From an uncultured Anaerolineae bacterium (lineage in GTDB: Bacteria > Chloroflexota > Anaerolineae > Aggregatilineales > Phototrophicaceae), in assembly GCA_934216615.1 (NCBI GenBank), contig CAKQCB010000004.1:62001-126000 (forward strand): a DNA stretch of 64,000 bases, written 5' to 3'. The first letter of the stretch is position 1. Every line of letters starts with the position of its first letter. The notes under the pieces are model-generated. The model was given only the letters and a program-made list of their open reading frames with translations, ran no database searches and was not told the origin of the DNA. Positions 44,313 through 53,165 of this stretch are shown here, piece after piece. The translations under genes were made by a program, and so were the position numbers.

Positions 44313-44747
44313 TTAGTGATTAATCCTTTCCCCTTCTTCAGCCATCCCCACAACAATGGCAGAGGTGACGCTGAAGACCACGATGTAAACGCCGATATCG
44401 AAGATCAGCGTTGTGCTCAGTTGTAAGAGACCTAACCCTTGAATCATTTGCTCAATGTAGAGTGATTTTAAGAATGAGCCACCAAAGATCAGGCCGATCA
44501 TGCCTGCCGACAGCGAGACGAGCAGGCCGAAAAAGGTCAAACGCAAGAAGTCCACGCGCAGGTAAGAACGCACCGTGTCAGGGCCGTAGGCCAGCGTCAT
44601 CAAGATGATCCAACTTGCAGAGACAAGACCGCCCACAAACCCACCGCCCGGGCTGTTATGCCCGCGCAAGAGCAGGGCAAACGCAAAAATTTGCAGGACG
44701 GGCATCATCGTTTTTGCGAGGAATTTAAAAAATACAGATTGGGTCAT
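44313..44747 (-). CDS. mnhB: Na+/H+ antiporter subunit B (MnhB/MrpB)
   Basis: 144 residues, four membrane helices. LLLRGHNSPGGGFVGGLVSA is the signature segment of the MrpB family (GHxxPGGGFxGG). It overlaps the end of mnhA by four bases, so the order A-B-C-D-E-F-G is complete. Confidence 0.93.
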   Translation of the reverse strand: MTQSVFFKFLAKTMMPVLQIFAFALLLRGHNSPGGGFVGGLVSASWIILMTLAYGPDTVRSYLRVDFLRLTFFGLLVSLSAGMIGLIFGGSFLKSLYIEQMIQGLGLLQLSTTLIFDIGVYIVVFSVTSAIVVGMAEEGERINH

Positions 44748-47272
44748 GGCGTGTCTTCCTTCGTTTCAAGTTCAGTAACGGCTTCTTCGTCACTGACAGT
44801 TTCTTCTTCGTCGTCTTTTTCTTCCTCATCTTCTGACGATTCATCAAATTCATCTTCCATGAGAATTTCGTCTTTTAAGGCGGCGTCGTCGTCATCGGTG
44901 ACTAACGGTTCAGGTGGAGGTAAGGGTTCAGTCGAAGGTTCGGCCTCAACAATGACAAAGCGACCGCGAGGCTGACCGGACGGACGCAGACGCAGAAGCG
45001 CAACCGCCCCCGCTGCCGCAATCGCCAACACGGTGATTTCCACCATCGTATCCATGCCACGAAAATCGACGAGCAAGACGTTGACCACATTCGCCCCGTG
45101 TGCCAAGCCTAGCGAGTTGTCGAGATACCAATCCGAAATCGACGGTGAGATGCGGTTATTGCCTGCGGCGAGGATCAACACGGTGACGGTTGCGCCTGAA
45201 GCAACGGCAATCCCCAAGTCGATGAACTTCCGTTTGGGTTTCATGCGCGAAACAAATGCGTCGGGCAAGAAGTGGAAGGCCAGAATGAACAGCACCAACG
45301 TGACTACTTCGATCATCAATTGGGTGAGCGCGAGATCGGGCGCGCCGAAAAATGCGAATAACAAAGCGAGTAACGCGCCTTCGATGCTCAAGACAGCAAT
45401 CGCGCTCAAACGTCCGGGGGCGATCACGCCTGCAATCGCGCCGACGATCAACAGCGCACAGAACGCCGCGATCAACGGATCAAAACCCGCTAAAAGATCG
45501 TCGGGGATGGGGTCGATATTGGCGATGAGCATCACACCCGCAACCGCCGCAATGAACGCGAGGAAGATGTTCGTCATGTAGTAGCGCAGACGGCCATTTT
45601 GCAAATGGCTCGTCACCCACTTGGCGGTGTCGGTGAGGGCAGTGAAGAACAACCATTCATAGATGATGGCGGGGTTGCCTTCAGGGTAGTGGCGAATGAA
45701 GTTCATCAACGGCATACGAACTAAGAAAATACCGAAGCCGATAACGATGGCGATCACGCTCATGATGAGCGCGGGCGTCACCCCTTCAAACAGATGCAAG
45801 TGAACCGAAACAGGTTCGAGGCGAATCGCCGTGATGGCGGCGCTCACCAACGGGTCTAGCACTTGGGGCAGTAAGAACGCTAAAGAGATCGTGCCAATCC
45901 CCAAAATGAGGGGCGCGCCCCACAAAAACGGCGAGACTTCGTGCGGTTCGTGTGGTGGAGGAATTTCCACGTCACCAAAGAAGGCATCTTTTAAGATGCG
46001 CAAGGCGACGGCAACCGTCAGCGCTGAACCCGCAATCGCCGCGACCATAAAGAGGATGCGCAGAGCGTCAGGTTGGGTGGTCTCCAACGACGTGTATTTG
46101 AGCAATTCTTTTGCCAAAAAACCCAAAACGGGTGGAAATCCCGACATACTTATTAGCGCGATCAACGCGCCGATGAATGTGAAAGGCATCAACCGCGCGA
46201 GATTCCCTAAACTGGGGATTTGGCGGGTTCCCGTGGCATGGTCAATACTGCCAGTCACAAGGAACAAGGCAGCTTTATAAAGTGCATGCGCGATGATACC
46301 GACGATCAACGCACTGCCTGCGGCTTCGCTGGCAGTCCCTTGCATCGCCACCAGTGCGCCTAACCAGCTCACGGTGCTGTAAGCGAGGATAGCTTTTAGG
46401 TCGGTATGACGAAGCGCGACAAATGCCGCATAGACAAACGTGAACAACCCGACAATCGTCAAAATCCATGTCCACGCAGGCGTGCCATTCAACGCAGGGC
46501 TTAAGCGCGCGAGAAGAAAAACGCCCGCTTTCACCATCGTTGCAGAATGCAAATAGGTACTCGCAGGCGTAGGGGCTTCCATCGCGCCGGGAAGCCAAAA
46601 GTGAAAAGGAAACTGGGCGCTCTTGGTGAATGCGCCCAGTAAGATCAGCACGAGCATGGGCAAGTAGAGGGGACTGTTCTGGATCACATCCGCTTGTTGG
46701 ACGATTTCAGAAATCTGAAAGGTGCCGGTGATTTGACCTAACATCAAAAAGCCACCCATCATCGCCAACCCACCGCCGCCTGTGATGAGCAGGGCACGAC
46801 GCGCACCCGCACGCGCTGCCGACTTTTCGTGTTTAAAGCCGATCAGTAAATAAGAAGTGACGGTGGTGATTTCCCAAAAAACGAAAAGCAGAAGCAAATT
46901 GTCGCTTAAGACGATGCCCAACATGGCAGACATAAACACGAGGGTATAACTCGCAAAACGAACAAATTCTTCCGCTTTTTCAAAATAGCTGTTGGCATAG
47001 ATCAATACAAGCGTGCCAATACCGCTGATGATGAGCGTAAAAAGGTACGCTAAACCATCAAGCGCGAGCGAAATATTTACATTAAAAGAGGGTACCCATT
47101 CAAGGTCAAAACGAGATATTACACCAGTCGTAACAAGCGAAAACTGGCTGAGGAGATACACAAACGTGATTGCTGGGATCAAAATTGTTGTGATAGCAAG
47201 CCAACGTTTAGGGACTAGAAACAGACCTCCTCCCGCAAGCGCGGGAAAAGCTAGTAAAGCGAGTAATTCCAT
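44744..47272 (-). CDS. mnhA: Na+/H+ antiporter subunit A (MnhA/MrpA) with acidic C-terminal tail
   Basis: 842 residues. The N-terminal ~500 residues resemble complex I NuoL (FVFWEITTVTSYLLIGFKHE, FPFHFWLPGAMEAPTPASTYLHSATMVKAG-type region, and SGFPPVLGFLAKELL). The C-terminal membrane part contains the MrpA-specific GAPDLALTQLMIEVVTLVLFI and DTMVEITVLAIAAAGAVALL. A last segment of roughly 60 residues (from about 780) is highly acidic (DDDDAALKDEILMEDEFDES, then EEEKDDEEE) and is predicted to be cytoplasmic and disordered. The whole complex exports Na+ against protons. It is the promoter-proximal gene of the operon. Confidence 0.93.
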   Translation of the reverse strand: MELLALLAFPALAGGGLFLVPKRWLAITTILIPAITFVYLLSQFSLVTTGVISRFDLEWVPSFNVNISLALDGLAYLFTLIISGIGTLVLIYANSYFEKAEEFVRFASYTLVFMSAMLGIVLSDNLLLLFVFWEITTVTSYLLIGFKHEKSAARAGARRALLITGGGGLAMMGGFLMLGQITGTFQISEIVQQADVIQNSPLYLPMLVLILLGAFTKSAQFPFHFWLPGAMEAPTPASTYLHSATMVKAGVFLLARLSPALNGTPAWTWILTIVGLFTFVYAAFVALRHTDLKAILAYSTVSWLGALVAMQGTASEAAGSALIVGIIAHALYKAALFLVTGSIDHATGTRQIPSLGNLARLMPFTFIGALIALISMSGFPPVLGFLAKELLKYTSLETTQPDALRILFMVAAIAGSALTVAVALRILKDAFFGDVEIPPPHEPHEVSPFLWGAPLILGIGTISLAFLLPQVLDPLVSAAITAIRLEPVSVHLHLFEGVTPALIMSVIAIVIGFGIFLVRMPLMNFIRHYPEGNPAIIYEWLFFTALTDTAKWVTSHLQNGRLRYYMTNIFLAFIAAVAGVMLIANIDPIPDDLLAGFDPLIAAFCALLIVGAIAGVIAPGRLSAIAVLSIEGALLALLFAFFGAPDLALTQLMIEVVTLVLFILAFHFLPDAFVSRMKPKRKFIDLGIAVASGATVTVLILAAGNNRISPSISDWYLDNSLGLAHGANVVNVLLVDFRGMDTMVEITVLAIAAAGAVALLRLRPSGQPRGRFVIVEAEPSTEPLPPPEPLVTDDDDAALKDEILMEDEFDESSEDEEEKDDEEETVSDEEAVTELETKEDTP

Positions 47273-47560
47273 TAGTTCTTCCTATTGTTAAGACCATCAT
47301 CTTTGGGGGGTGTCTATGCACCGATTGTTCTGCATTATAGAGGTTGATTATAGCGAAAACTTACTAGCATAGAAATAAATCGAGAAAGAATTTTGTGAAC
47401 GTTAATGTTTGCTAGTACATCTGTAATATTTTAATCCTATTTCAAATAACGCTAGGATGTAACTCAATACATTTGTGAAATTTGTAAATTTGGATTGAGT
47501 TTCTTATATGTAAGACCTAATATTAGAACAAGCGTTCTCTTTTCTCTATGAGTATAGGAA

Positions 47561-48298
47561 ATGATTAGAATGGCTGGAAAACTCACAAATCTTGAACAAG
47601 AAGTCACGCCCTTTGGGCTAGCTTACACACTCATCCGCACCAAACGACGTTCCTTAGGTCTCTATGTTCATGCGGATGGCCGTGTGGTGGTACGCGCGCC
47701 CTATAACTACCCCACACAATCCGTCGAGTCGATCCTTTCTTCTCGTTATCAATGGATACGCAAAAACCAGCAGACCTTCCTTCAACAGCCTTCCGCCCCA
47801 ACGCCCGTTTATGAAGATGGACAAGAGATTGCCTTCTTGGGGGATACGCTGACCTTATGTATCAAAACAGGGACGAAACAAGGCACACAGATTTCACTTC
47901 ATGGAAATGAACTTCATATAGTAACATCGCATGAAATCACATCTGAATTTATCGAAAAGAGAATTCAACGTTGGTATGTACAGCAGGCGAAAATTATTTT
48001 TGCAGAACGTCTCGCCCTGTGCGTTGAACATGCCGCCCCACTCATAAAAATCAAAATGCCCCAACTGCGTATTCGTCGTATGTACAAACGATGGGGGTCA
48101 TGCACCATCGACCAAAAAATTACGCTCAACAGTCATTTGGTTGAGTTCCCTATGAAGTACATTGATTATGTGATTTACCATGAACTTTGCCATCTTCGCG
48201 TGTTTAATCACAGCAAGGCATTTTATAAATTGATGGACGAAGTCTGCACCAACTGGAAACAGTTACGCCAAGAGATGCGCCAATTTAGAGTGGTATAG
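47561..48298 (+). CDS. YgjP-type (DUF45) zinc metallopeptidase-like protein
   Basis: 245 residues. The zinc motif HELCH is in YVIYHELCHLRVFNHSKAFY, matching HExxH plus the downstream His typical of the DUF45/YgjP/WrbI-associated family. RMYKRWGSCTIDQKITLNSH is also family-typical. Proteins of this group are found near type I restriction systems and elsewhere, and their substrates are not established. The start is ATG 47561 or 47570. It is divergent from mnhA. No restriction genes are in the window, so its role is open. Confidence 0.88.
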   Translation: MIRMAGKLTNLEQEVTPFGLAYTLIRTKRRSLGLYVHADGRVVVRAPYNYPTQSVESILSSRYQWIRKNQQTFLQQPSAPTPVYEDGQEIAFLGDTLTLCIKTGTKQGTQISLHGNELHIVTSHEITSEFIEKRIQRWYVQQAKIIFAERLALCVEHAAPLIKIKMPQLRIRRMYKRWGSCTIDQKITLNSHLVEFPMKYIDYVIYHELCHLRVFNHSKAFYKLMDEVCTNWKQLRQEMRQFRVV

Positions 48299-48626
48299 TC
48301 GTCTTCATCGCAGTTGAATAGAGCGCTAAATTTCTATTAAAAACACATGGGGATCATGTGTTTCCATCCCACCCTGTAGATACACCTCGCGAACGCCCCC
48401 CGCGACAGTGTATTGATTTTCTGCTCTCCACTTCCCCAACGCCCACATGCCGATCCTTTTGTCTCAGGCGAGTCTTTATGCGAAGTCCAGCATCAAGCGT
48501 CTTTGATGTTGGTGACAAATCACAGTCCAAATGGTGACGAGTTGGCATAGCAGTTTGCGGTGCGAAGCATATAATGATGAGCAACAGTTAGCATCGATTT
48601 TTGAAGATATTTTGAAAGCGAACATC
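48299..48626. other. intergenic region with no clear feature
   Basis: 328 bp between two rightward genes. No credible reading frame, repeat module or strong hairpin was found. It must contain the promoter of the gene at 48627. Confidence 0.4.
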
Positions 48627-49523
48627 ATGACGATTCGTTTAGCCAACGCCCCCGTGTCGTGGGGCATTTATGAATTTGAAGGCACAGCGCAAAAGTACAC
48701 ATTTCAACGTGTGTTGAGCGAGATCAAATCTACCGGATACGACGCTTTAGAACTCGGCCCGTGGGGATTTTTGCCCACCGATGCAGAAGTTTTGAAAGCT
48801 GAATTAGACGCGCACAGCTTAAAACTGCTCTCGTCGTTTGTGCCAGTGAATTTTGCTGATGCCAGCTCGTTGGATTCTGGCGAAGCGCACGCGCTCAAAG
48901 TCGGACGTCTGCTCAAAGACCTTGACGCAGTGTGCATCGTCTTGGCCGACGACAGTGGAACCATCCCCGAATTGGTGCAAAACGCGGGTCAACGTCAAGG
49001 CTCGTACATGACCGATGCACAATGGGATGTCTATGCCGCAGGCGTGAACCGCATCGCTCGTACCATTTATAACGAATTAGGTTTACGTGTCGCGTTCCAT
49101 CATCACTGTGCGGGTTTGGTAGAAACCCCCGAAGAAACCCGTAAACTGCTCGAACTCACCGACCCTGACTTGGTCGGTCTGTGTTTGGACACGGGTCACT
49201 ATCATTACGCAGGGGGCGACGCGGTAGAAGCGATTCGCGAATTTGGCAAGCGCGTGACGTATCTGCACTTGAAGGATTGTGATGCGAAAGTGCGCGAACA
49301 GGCGAAAGCAGAACATCTCGATTATTTTGCCGCCACCGCCGCCGCGGTGTTCTGTGAGTTGGGACAAGGCGAAGTCGATTTCCCCGGTGTGATCGCAGAG
49401 ATGGAAAAGTTGGGCTATGACGGCTGGGCGATTGTTGAACAAGATGTCTTTGTCGATGACTTAGACGCGCCACGCGAAAGCGCCGCGCGTAACCGCGAGT
49501 ATCTGCGCTCAATCGGCTTGTAG
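48627..49523 (+). CDS. IolE-like sugar isomerase/epimerase (AP endonuclease 2 TIM barrel)
   Basis: 298 residues from ATG 48627 (the frame is open upstream to 48531 but less plausible). It begins LANAPVSWGIYEFEGTA, matching inosose dehydratase (IolE) N-termini with conserved NAPxSWG. VAFHHHCAGLVETPEETRKL, LVGLCLDTGHYHYAGGDAVE and VTYLHLKDCDAK carry the metal-binding Glu/Asp/His pattern. WAIVEQDVFVDDLDAPRESA is a further IolE-like signature. It would act on an inositol-derived ketose or a related sugar. No other iol gene is nearby, so the substrate is uncertain. Confidence 0.83.
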   Translation: MTIRLANAPVSWGIYEFEGTAQKYTFQRVLSEIKSTGYDALELGPWGFLPTDAEVLKAELDAHSLKLLSSFVPVNFADASSLDSGEAHALKVGRLLKDLDAVCIVLADDSGTIPELVQNAGQRQGSYMTDAQWDVYAAGVNRIARTIYNELGLRVAFHHHCAGLVETPEETRKLLELTDPDLVGLCLDTGHYHYAGGDAVEAIREFGKRVTYLHLKDCDAKVREQAKAEHLDYFAATAAAVFCELGQGEVDFPGVIAEMEKLGYDGWAIVEQDVFVDDLDAPRESAARNREYLRSIGL

Positions 49524-49592
49524 TTTCTACGGCTTCAGCGCGCTGTGATCCGCTCTCGTAGCGCATACAGACAGCGTATCAATCAAAGTTTT

Positions 49593-49620
49593 AGGACAGG
49601 GCATATATCCCCCTGTCCTT
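49593..49620 (+). terminator. Rho-independent terminator after the IolE-like gene
   Basis: AGGACAGGG (49593-49601), 9-base loop, CCCTGTCCT (49611-49619), followed by TTTTTATTT. The stem resembles the core of the dispersed repeat palindrome. Confidence 0.8.
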
Positions 49621-49661
49621 TTTATTTCATGTTTGCAATAGATACGGTTTGAAAAAACAAC

Positions 49662-49713
49662 TTGACACTACCTCAAAAACTAACTATATTAGTCTTAATA
49701 CTAATTACATTAG
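49662..49713 (+). promoter_or_regulatory. sigma70-type promoter with overlapping operator half-sites
   Basis: TTGACA at 49662-49667, 17 bp spacer, TATATT at 49685-49690. The -10 and start region carry interleaved inverted repeats built from one motif: ATTAGT-cttaat-ACTAAT (49688-49705) and CTAAT-tac-ATTAG (49701-49713). A TetR-family gene is second in the operon, so it probably binds here and represses its own transcription. This is the clearest promoter/operator in the window. Confidence 0.75.
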
Positions 49714-49733
49714 CTAAAACGAGGCAAGTTGCG

Positions 49734-50435
49734 ATGAAAGTGACACATTGGGGTGATGATCTGATTCAAATCAACAATCGTTGGTTTCCGTGTAACGTGT
49801 ATCTTGTGCGCGAAAATGATGGCTTTACATTGATCGACACAGGACTTCCCGCAAGCGCCAAGGCGTTCATCAAGATTGCCCAAAAAGCAGGCGGTGAGAT
49901 TCGGCGCATCGCCTTGACCCATTCGCATGGGGATCATGTTGGGTCGCTCGCCGCGCTCCACACCTTACTGCCCGATGCCGAAATTTCGGTTTCAGAACGC
50001 GAATCAGCGTTTTTAAAAGGGGATATGCGCCTGCTTGCAGATGAACCCCAAACGCCCTTGCGGGGTGGGTTTTCGCCCGTGGACATCACGCCGAATCGAG
50101 TGTTGAATGAGGGGGAGAGGGTCGGCTCATTACAGGTCGTCACCAGCGCGGGACACACGCCCGGCCATATCGCCTTTTATGATATCCGTCATGGACATCT
50201 CATCGCGGGCGATGCGTTCAGCACCCAAGCGGGCATCAGTGTGGCGGGCACACGGCGTTTACTGTTCCCATTTCCAGCGATGGGCACTTGGGATAGACCG
50301 ACCAGTTTAGACAGCGCAGAAAAATTAGTCAGGCTCAACCCCACGTTATTGGCAACAGGGCATGGTCGTGTTCTCGAAAACCCTGTCAATGTGATGCAAG
50401 AAGCGATTGAAGTAACACGGCAAAAATTAGGATGA
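49734..50435 (+). CDS. MBL-fold metallohydrolase
   Basis: 233 residues from ATG 49734 (the frame extends to 49662, but that part is the promoter). The metal motif is in LTHSHGDHVGSLAAL (HxHxDH). Further His/Asp ligands are in TSAGHTPGHIAFY, GDAFSTQAG, and LLATGHGRVLENP. The initial NRWFPCNVYLVRENDGFTLIDTGLPASAK is typical of glyoxalase II-like hydrolases. Its start is 20 bp after the operator region, and it overlaps the TetR gene by 4 bases. The substrate is unknown; the TetR regulator suggests induction by the compound it detoxifies (inference). Confidence 0.88.
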   Translation: MKVTHWGDDLIQINNRWFPCNVYLVRENDGFTLIDTGLPASAKAFIKIAQKAGGEIRRIALTHSHGDHVGSLAALHTLLPDAEISVSERESAFLKGDMRLLADEPQTPLRGGFSPVDITPNRVLNEGERVGSLQVVTSAGHTPGHIAFYDIRHGHLIAGDAFSTQAGISVAGTRRLLFPFPAMGTWDRPTSLDSAEKLVRLNPTLLATGHGRVLENPVNVMQEAIEVTRQKLG

Positions 50436-51019
50436 GGACGATGACACGCAAAAGACGAATTGATACCGCGCTGATTGTGGCCGAGGCGATCCAAATTGCC
50501 AACGCGCAGGGTTTAGACAAAGTGACTTTAGCCGCCGTCGCCTCTGTGCTGGAGGTGCGCATCCCCTCTTTATATAACCACATCAACGGGCTGGATGATC
50601 TGCACTACCGTATGGGGGTGTGGTTGGTACAGTCTTTGGGGGATGTCATGCGCGACGCGGCGGTAGGCCAAGCCGGGGAAGATGCGCTTCGTAGTATCGC
50701 CTACGCGTATCGGGCATTTGTGCATCAAAACCCAGGCCTTTATCATCTGCTTTTGCGCGCGCCAACCGCTGAGCAGACCGAGTTGGAAACGGCGGGCGAA
50801 AGTATCATTCAACTGCTAGGGACGGTCTTGCGCCCGTATCAGCTTACGAAGGAACATCTCTTACACGCGATCCGTTTATGGCGCAGTATGTTGCATGGCT
50901 TTGCCGACATCGAAGTGTCGGGCGGTTTTGGTCTACCTCTCGACATTGACGAGACATTTCGCTATTTAATCGACGGCTTAGTGGTCAATATCACGAGATT
51001 TTCTGTTGAAGATGAATAA
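50432..51019 (+). CDS. TetR/AcrR-family transcriptional regulator
   Basis: 195 residues if started at ATG 50432, which overlaps the hydrolase stop (ATGA); ATG 50441 is an alternative with AGGATGAGG upstream. The N-terminal helix-turn-helix is typical: IVAEAIQIANAQGLDKVTLA, then LEVRIPSLYNHINGLDDLH. The C-terminal part (about 80-190) matches the TetR C-terminal domain of the 33 type (AYRAFVHQNPGLYHLLLRAP, AIRLWRSMLHGFADIEVSGG). It is the likely repressor of the operon through the inverted repeats at 49688-49713. Confidence 0.88.
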   Translation: MRTMTRKRRIDTALIVAEAIQIANAQGLDKVTLAAVASVLEVRIPSLYNHINGLDDLHYRMGVWLVQSLGDVMRDAAVGQAGEDALRSIAYAYRAFVHQNPGLYHLLLRAPTAEQTELETAGESIIQLLGTVLRPYQLTKEHLLHAIRLWRSMLHGFADIEVSGGFGLPLDIDETFRYLIDGLVVNITRFSVEDE

Positions 51020-51033
51020 TTTGTTGATAATTA

Positions 51034-51062
51034 TTGACATCTTCGCGTAGCTCATTTAGAAT
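51034..51062 (+). promoter_or_regulatory. consensus promoter of the tRNA/rpmG/secE/nusG block
   Basis: TTGACA (51034-51039), 17 bp spacer, TAGAAT (51057-51062). It lies 68 bp upstream of the tRNA-Thr(TGT) gene and is in the orientation of the whole block. Confidence 0.75.
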
Positions 51063-51129
51063 GCGGTCTTGAGTGCGTCTGGACTTCATGCTATACTGCC
51101 CACACTTCCGAGTTTACACGCTTAAAAAC

Positions 51130-51202
51130 GCCGTCGTAGCTCAGTTGGTAGAGCACCCGCCTTGTAAGCGGGCGGTCATGGGTTCGAGTCCCATTGACGG
51201 CT
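51130..51202 (+). tRNA. tRNA-Thr(TGT)
   Basis: 73 nt cloverleaf. Acceptor GCCGTCG pairs with TGACGGC, the anticodon loop is CTTGTAA and the T arm is ATGGG-TTCGAGT-CCCAT. CCA is not encoded. Confidence 0.94.
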
Positions 51203-51237
51203 CAGGAAGTTTAAAAACTTCATCATATTTCAAGAAT

Positions 51238-51320
51238 GGGTCGGTGTCCCGAGCGGCAAAGGGGGGAGACTGTAAATCTCTTGGCAGAAGCCTTCGCAGG
51301 TTCGAGTCCTGCCCGGCCCA
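51238..51320 (+). tRNA. tRNA-Tyr(GTA)
   Basis: 83 nt with a long variable arm, as expected for bacterial tRNA-Tyr. Acceptor GGGTCGG, anticodon loop CTGTAAA, T arm GCAGG-TTCGAGT-CCTGC. CCA is not encoded. Confidence 0.93.
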
Positions 51321-51349
51321 CTGGGTAAATGTTACCCACAATGCAAGTC

Positions 51350-51421
51350 GCCTTTGTAGCTCAGAGGTAGAGCACTCCCTTGGTAAGGGAAAGGTCATGG
51401 GTTCAATTCCCATCAAAGGCT
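51350..51421 (+). tRNA. tRNA-Thr(GGT)
   Basis: 72 nt. Acceptor GCCTTTG pairs with CAAAGGC, the anticodon loop is TTGGTAA and the T arm is ATGGG-TTCAATT-CCCAT. CCA is not encoded. Confidence 0.9.
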
Positions 51422-51454
51422 TTAATGCATTTTGAAAGTTACAGGACGTGAGAA

Positions 51455-51616
51455 ATGGCTAAAAAAGGAAACCGCGTTCTGGTCAAATTGCGTAGCAGTG
51501 AAAGCGGTCACATGTACTACACCCAAAAGAACCGCCGTAACGATACCAACCGACTGGAACTCACCAAGTATGATCCGCTGGTACGTAAGCACGTAGTGTA
51601 CCGCGAAACCAAGTAG
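51455..51616 (+). CDS. rpmG: 50S ribosomal protein L33
   Basis: 53 residues (ATG 51455, stop TAG 51614-51616). The sequence begins [19 protein letters not shown] and continues through [20 protein letters not shown] to a basic C-terminus, a match to bacterial L33. It is of the Cys-free type: no zinc-binding CxxC pairs are present. AGGACGTGAGAA precedes the ATG. It lies between tRNA-Thr and tRNA-Trp, the usual order in many bacteria. Confidence 0.95.
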   Translation: MAKKGNRVLVKLRSSESGHMYYTQKNRRNDTNRLELTKYDPLVRKHVVYRETK

Positions 51617-51688
51617 TTGTAAGAAACGGGTGTTATGTCATGGGGTTAAAGGCATAACACAGAACCAAAAGCGGTAAAAGACCCCCAT

Positions 51689-51759
51689 AGGGGCATGGTG
51701 AAATGGTATCATCCCGCTCTCCAAAAGCGTTGTTCAGGGTTCGAATCCTTGTGCCCCTG
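51689..51759 (+). tRNA. tRNA-Trp(CCA)
   Basis: 71 nt. Acceptor AGGGGCA pairs with TGCCCCT, the anticodon loop is CTCCAAA and the T arm is CAGGG-TTCGAAT-CCTTG. CCA is not encoded. It sits directly upstream of secE, as in many bacteria. Confidence 0.93.
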
Positions 51760-51887
51760 CCTGAATGATAAAAACACCGTCCCTTGCGGCGGTGTTTTTA
51801 ATCTCGTAAATGGTGTGTAATTTTTTTCCTGTATATTGGTTTTGGCAAGTCCCGCTGCGGTGGTGACGACGAAGGAGTAATAACTTC

Positions 51888-52355
51888 ATGGCAGATAACT
51901 CGACTGGAAACAGCCGTCGCCGTATTTTACGCCGCCGCGCTGAACAAGACACAAAGGACTTGAGTCCAGAAATTAATCCTGAGGATCGTTCTTTGACCGC
52001 AGGGAAAGGACGCGCCACCCCTAGCCGCCGTCAAATGGAAGAAGCTGATACCGATCGTGGTAACTTCTTCACCCGTACCATTCGGACATTGGCGGAATAC
52101 TTTGAAGGGGTACGTTCCGAAATTGCGAAAGTAGCTTGGCCTACCCCCGGTGAAACGCGCCGTCTCACCATCATTGTGATTGTGACGTTGATCATCTGCG
52201 CGATTGTTTTAGGGGCGATCAGTGCTGCCTTTACACAGTTGTTCAATACGGGTTTAGATTCGCCAGTGATCTTGTTGGCGGTGATGGCAGTCGGCATCGT
52301 AGGTGGGTTTTTCATCAACCGCCTGCTCACCCGTTCAGACGCACCAGAATACTAG
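51888..52355 (+). CDS. secE: preprotein translocase subunit SecE
   Basis: 155 residues. It is the small essential membrane subunit that clamps SecY. The C-terminal core (about 65-150) contains the family signature FEGVRSEIAKVAWPTPGETR with the conserved W-P, followed by a transmembrane helix and then a second one (VILLAVMAVGIVGGFFIN). The N-terminal ~55 residues are basic and disordered, longer than usual. Located upstream of nusG, as in most bacteria. Confidence 0.93.
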   Translation: MADNSTGNSRRRILRRRAEQDTKDLSPEINPEDRSLTAGKGRATPSRRQMEEADTDRGNFFTRTIRTLAEYFEGVRSEIAKVAWPTPGETRRLTIIVIVTLIICAIVLGAISAAFTQLFNTGLDSPVILLAVMAVGIVGGFFINRLLTRSDAPEY

Positions 52356-52411
52356 ACCCATCCTAAAAAATCTGCCATTTTCGTAAAATGAAGTGAGTGA
52401 GGTGTAAGCTC

Positions 52412-53065
52412 ATGGCAAAAGGTTATAACGACGATAGCCAATTGAATAATGATTATGATCCCACTCCCATTGATGTCGATTTTGATGGCGATGATGATGC
52501 GGTGGTGATTAATCTTGAAGGTGACTTGACAGGCAATCTCAACGAAAAGGCGTGGTACGCCATTCATTGTTATTCCGGTCAAGAAAACAAAGTGCGTCAT
52601 TCCATCGAACAACGTATTGAGTCGATGGGCATGCGCGACAAAATTTTCGATGTGATCGTGCCGACTGAAGAAGAAATTGAAGTCAAAGACGGCAAACGTC
52701 GGACTGTTGAAAAGCGAATTTTCCCTGGGTACATCCTCGTTGAAATGAAGATGGATGAAGACTCGTGGTATGTGGTACGTAATACCCCGGGCGTCACCGG
52801 CTTCGTGGGGATGGGAAATGACCCGACCCCGCTGCGTCAAGAAGAAGTCAAGCAGATTATGGAACGCATGTCGGAAGACAGCCCCAAGATCAAGGTGACA
52901 TTCAAGATTGGGCAGCGTGTGCGGATTGTCGATGGGCCTTTTAATGACTTTATGGGTATTGTGGCAGCCATCGACCCCGACAAATCTAAAGTGCGTGTGA
53001 TGGTCAACTTCTTCGGGCGGGATACCCCCGTTGAATTAGACTTTTTGGAAGTGGAAAAAGCCTAG
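52412..53065 (+). CDS. nusG: transcription termination/antitermination protein NusG
   Basis: 217 residues from ATG 52412. It binds RNA polymerase and couples it to ribosomes or Rho. The N-terminal domain begins after about 45 extra acidic residues with KAWYAIHCYSGQENKVRHSI, and GYILVEMKMDEDSWYVVRNT-type sequence matches the NGN domain (NTPGVTGFVG). The KOW domain is at the C-terminus (FKIGQRVRIVDGPFNDFMGI, VMVNFFGRDTPVELDFLEVE). The acidic N-terminal extension is longer than in E. coli NusG. Confidence 0.95.
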   Translation: MAKGYNDDSQLNNDYDPTPIDVDFDGDDDAVVINLEGDLTGNLNEKAWYAIHCYSGQENKVRHSIEQRIESMGMRDKIFDVIVPTEEEIEVKDGKRRTVEKRIFPGYILVEMKMDEDSWYVVRNTPGVTGFVGMGNDPTPLRQEEVKQIMERMSEDSPKIKVTFKIGQRVRIVDGPFNDFMGIVAAIDPDKSKVRVMVNFFGRDTPVELDFLEVEKA

Positions 53066-53165
53066 TCGTAAGAACGTGAAAGCGTTCTGCCAATGTAGAG
53101 ACGGCAAAATCTGGTTTGAGGATGCGCCGTTTCGTAGCAAAGAAGTGAGAAACGGATAACACATT

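Noticed and set aside
51141..51416. 91-residue minus-strand frame over three tRNA genes
   Set aside because: It is antisense tRNA sequence; the GIEPMT/GQDSNLRR-like peptides in it are a common annotation artefact.
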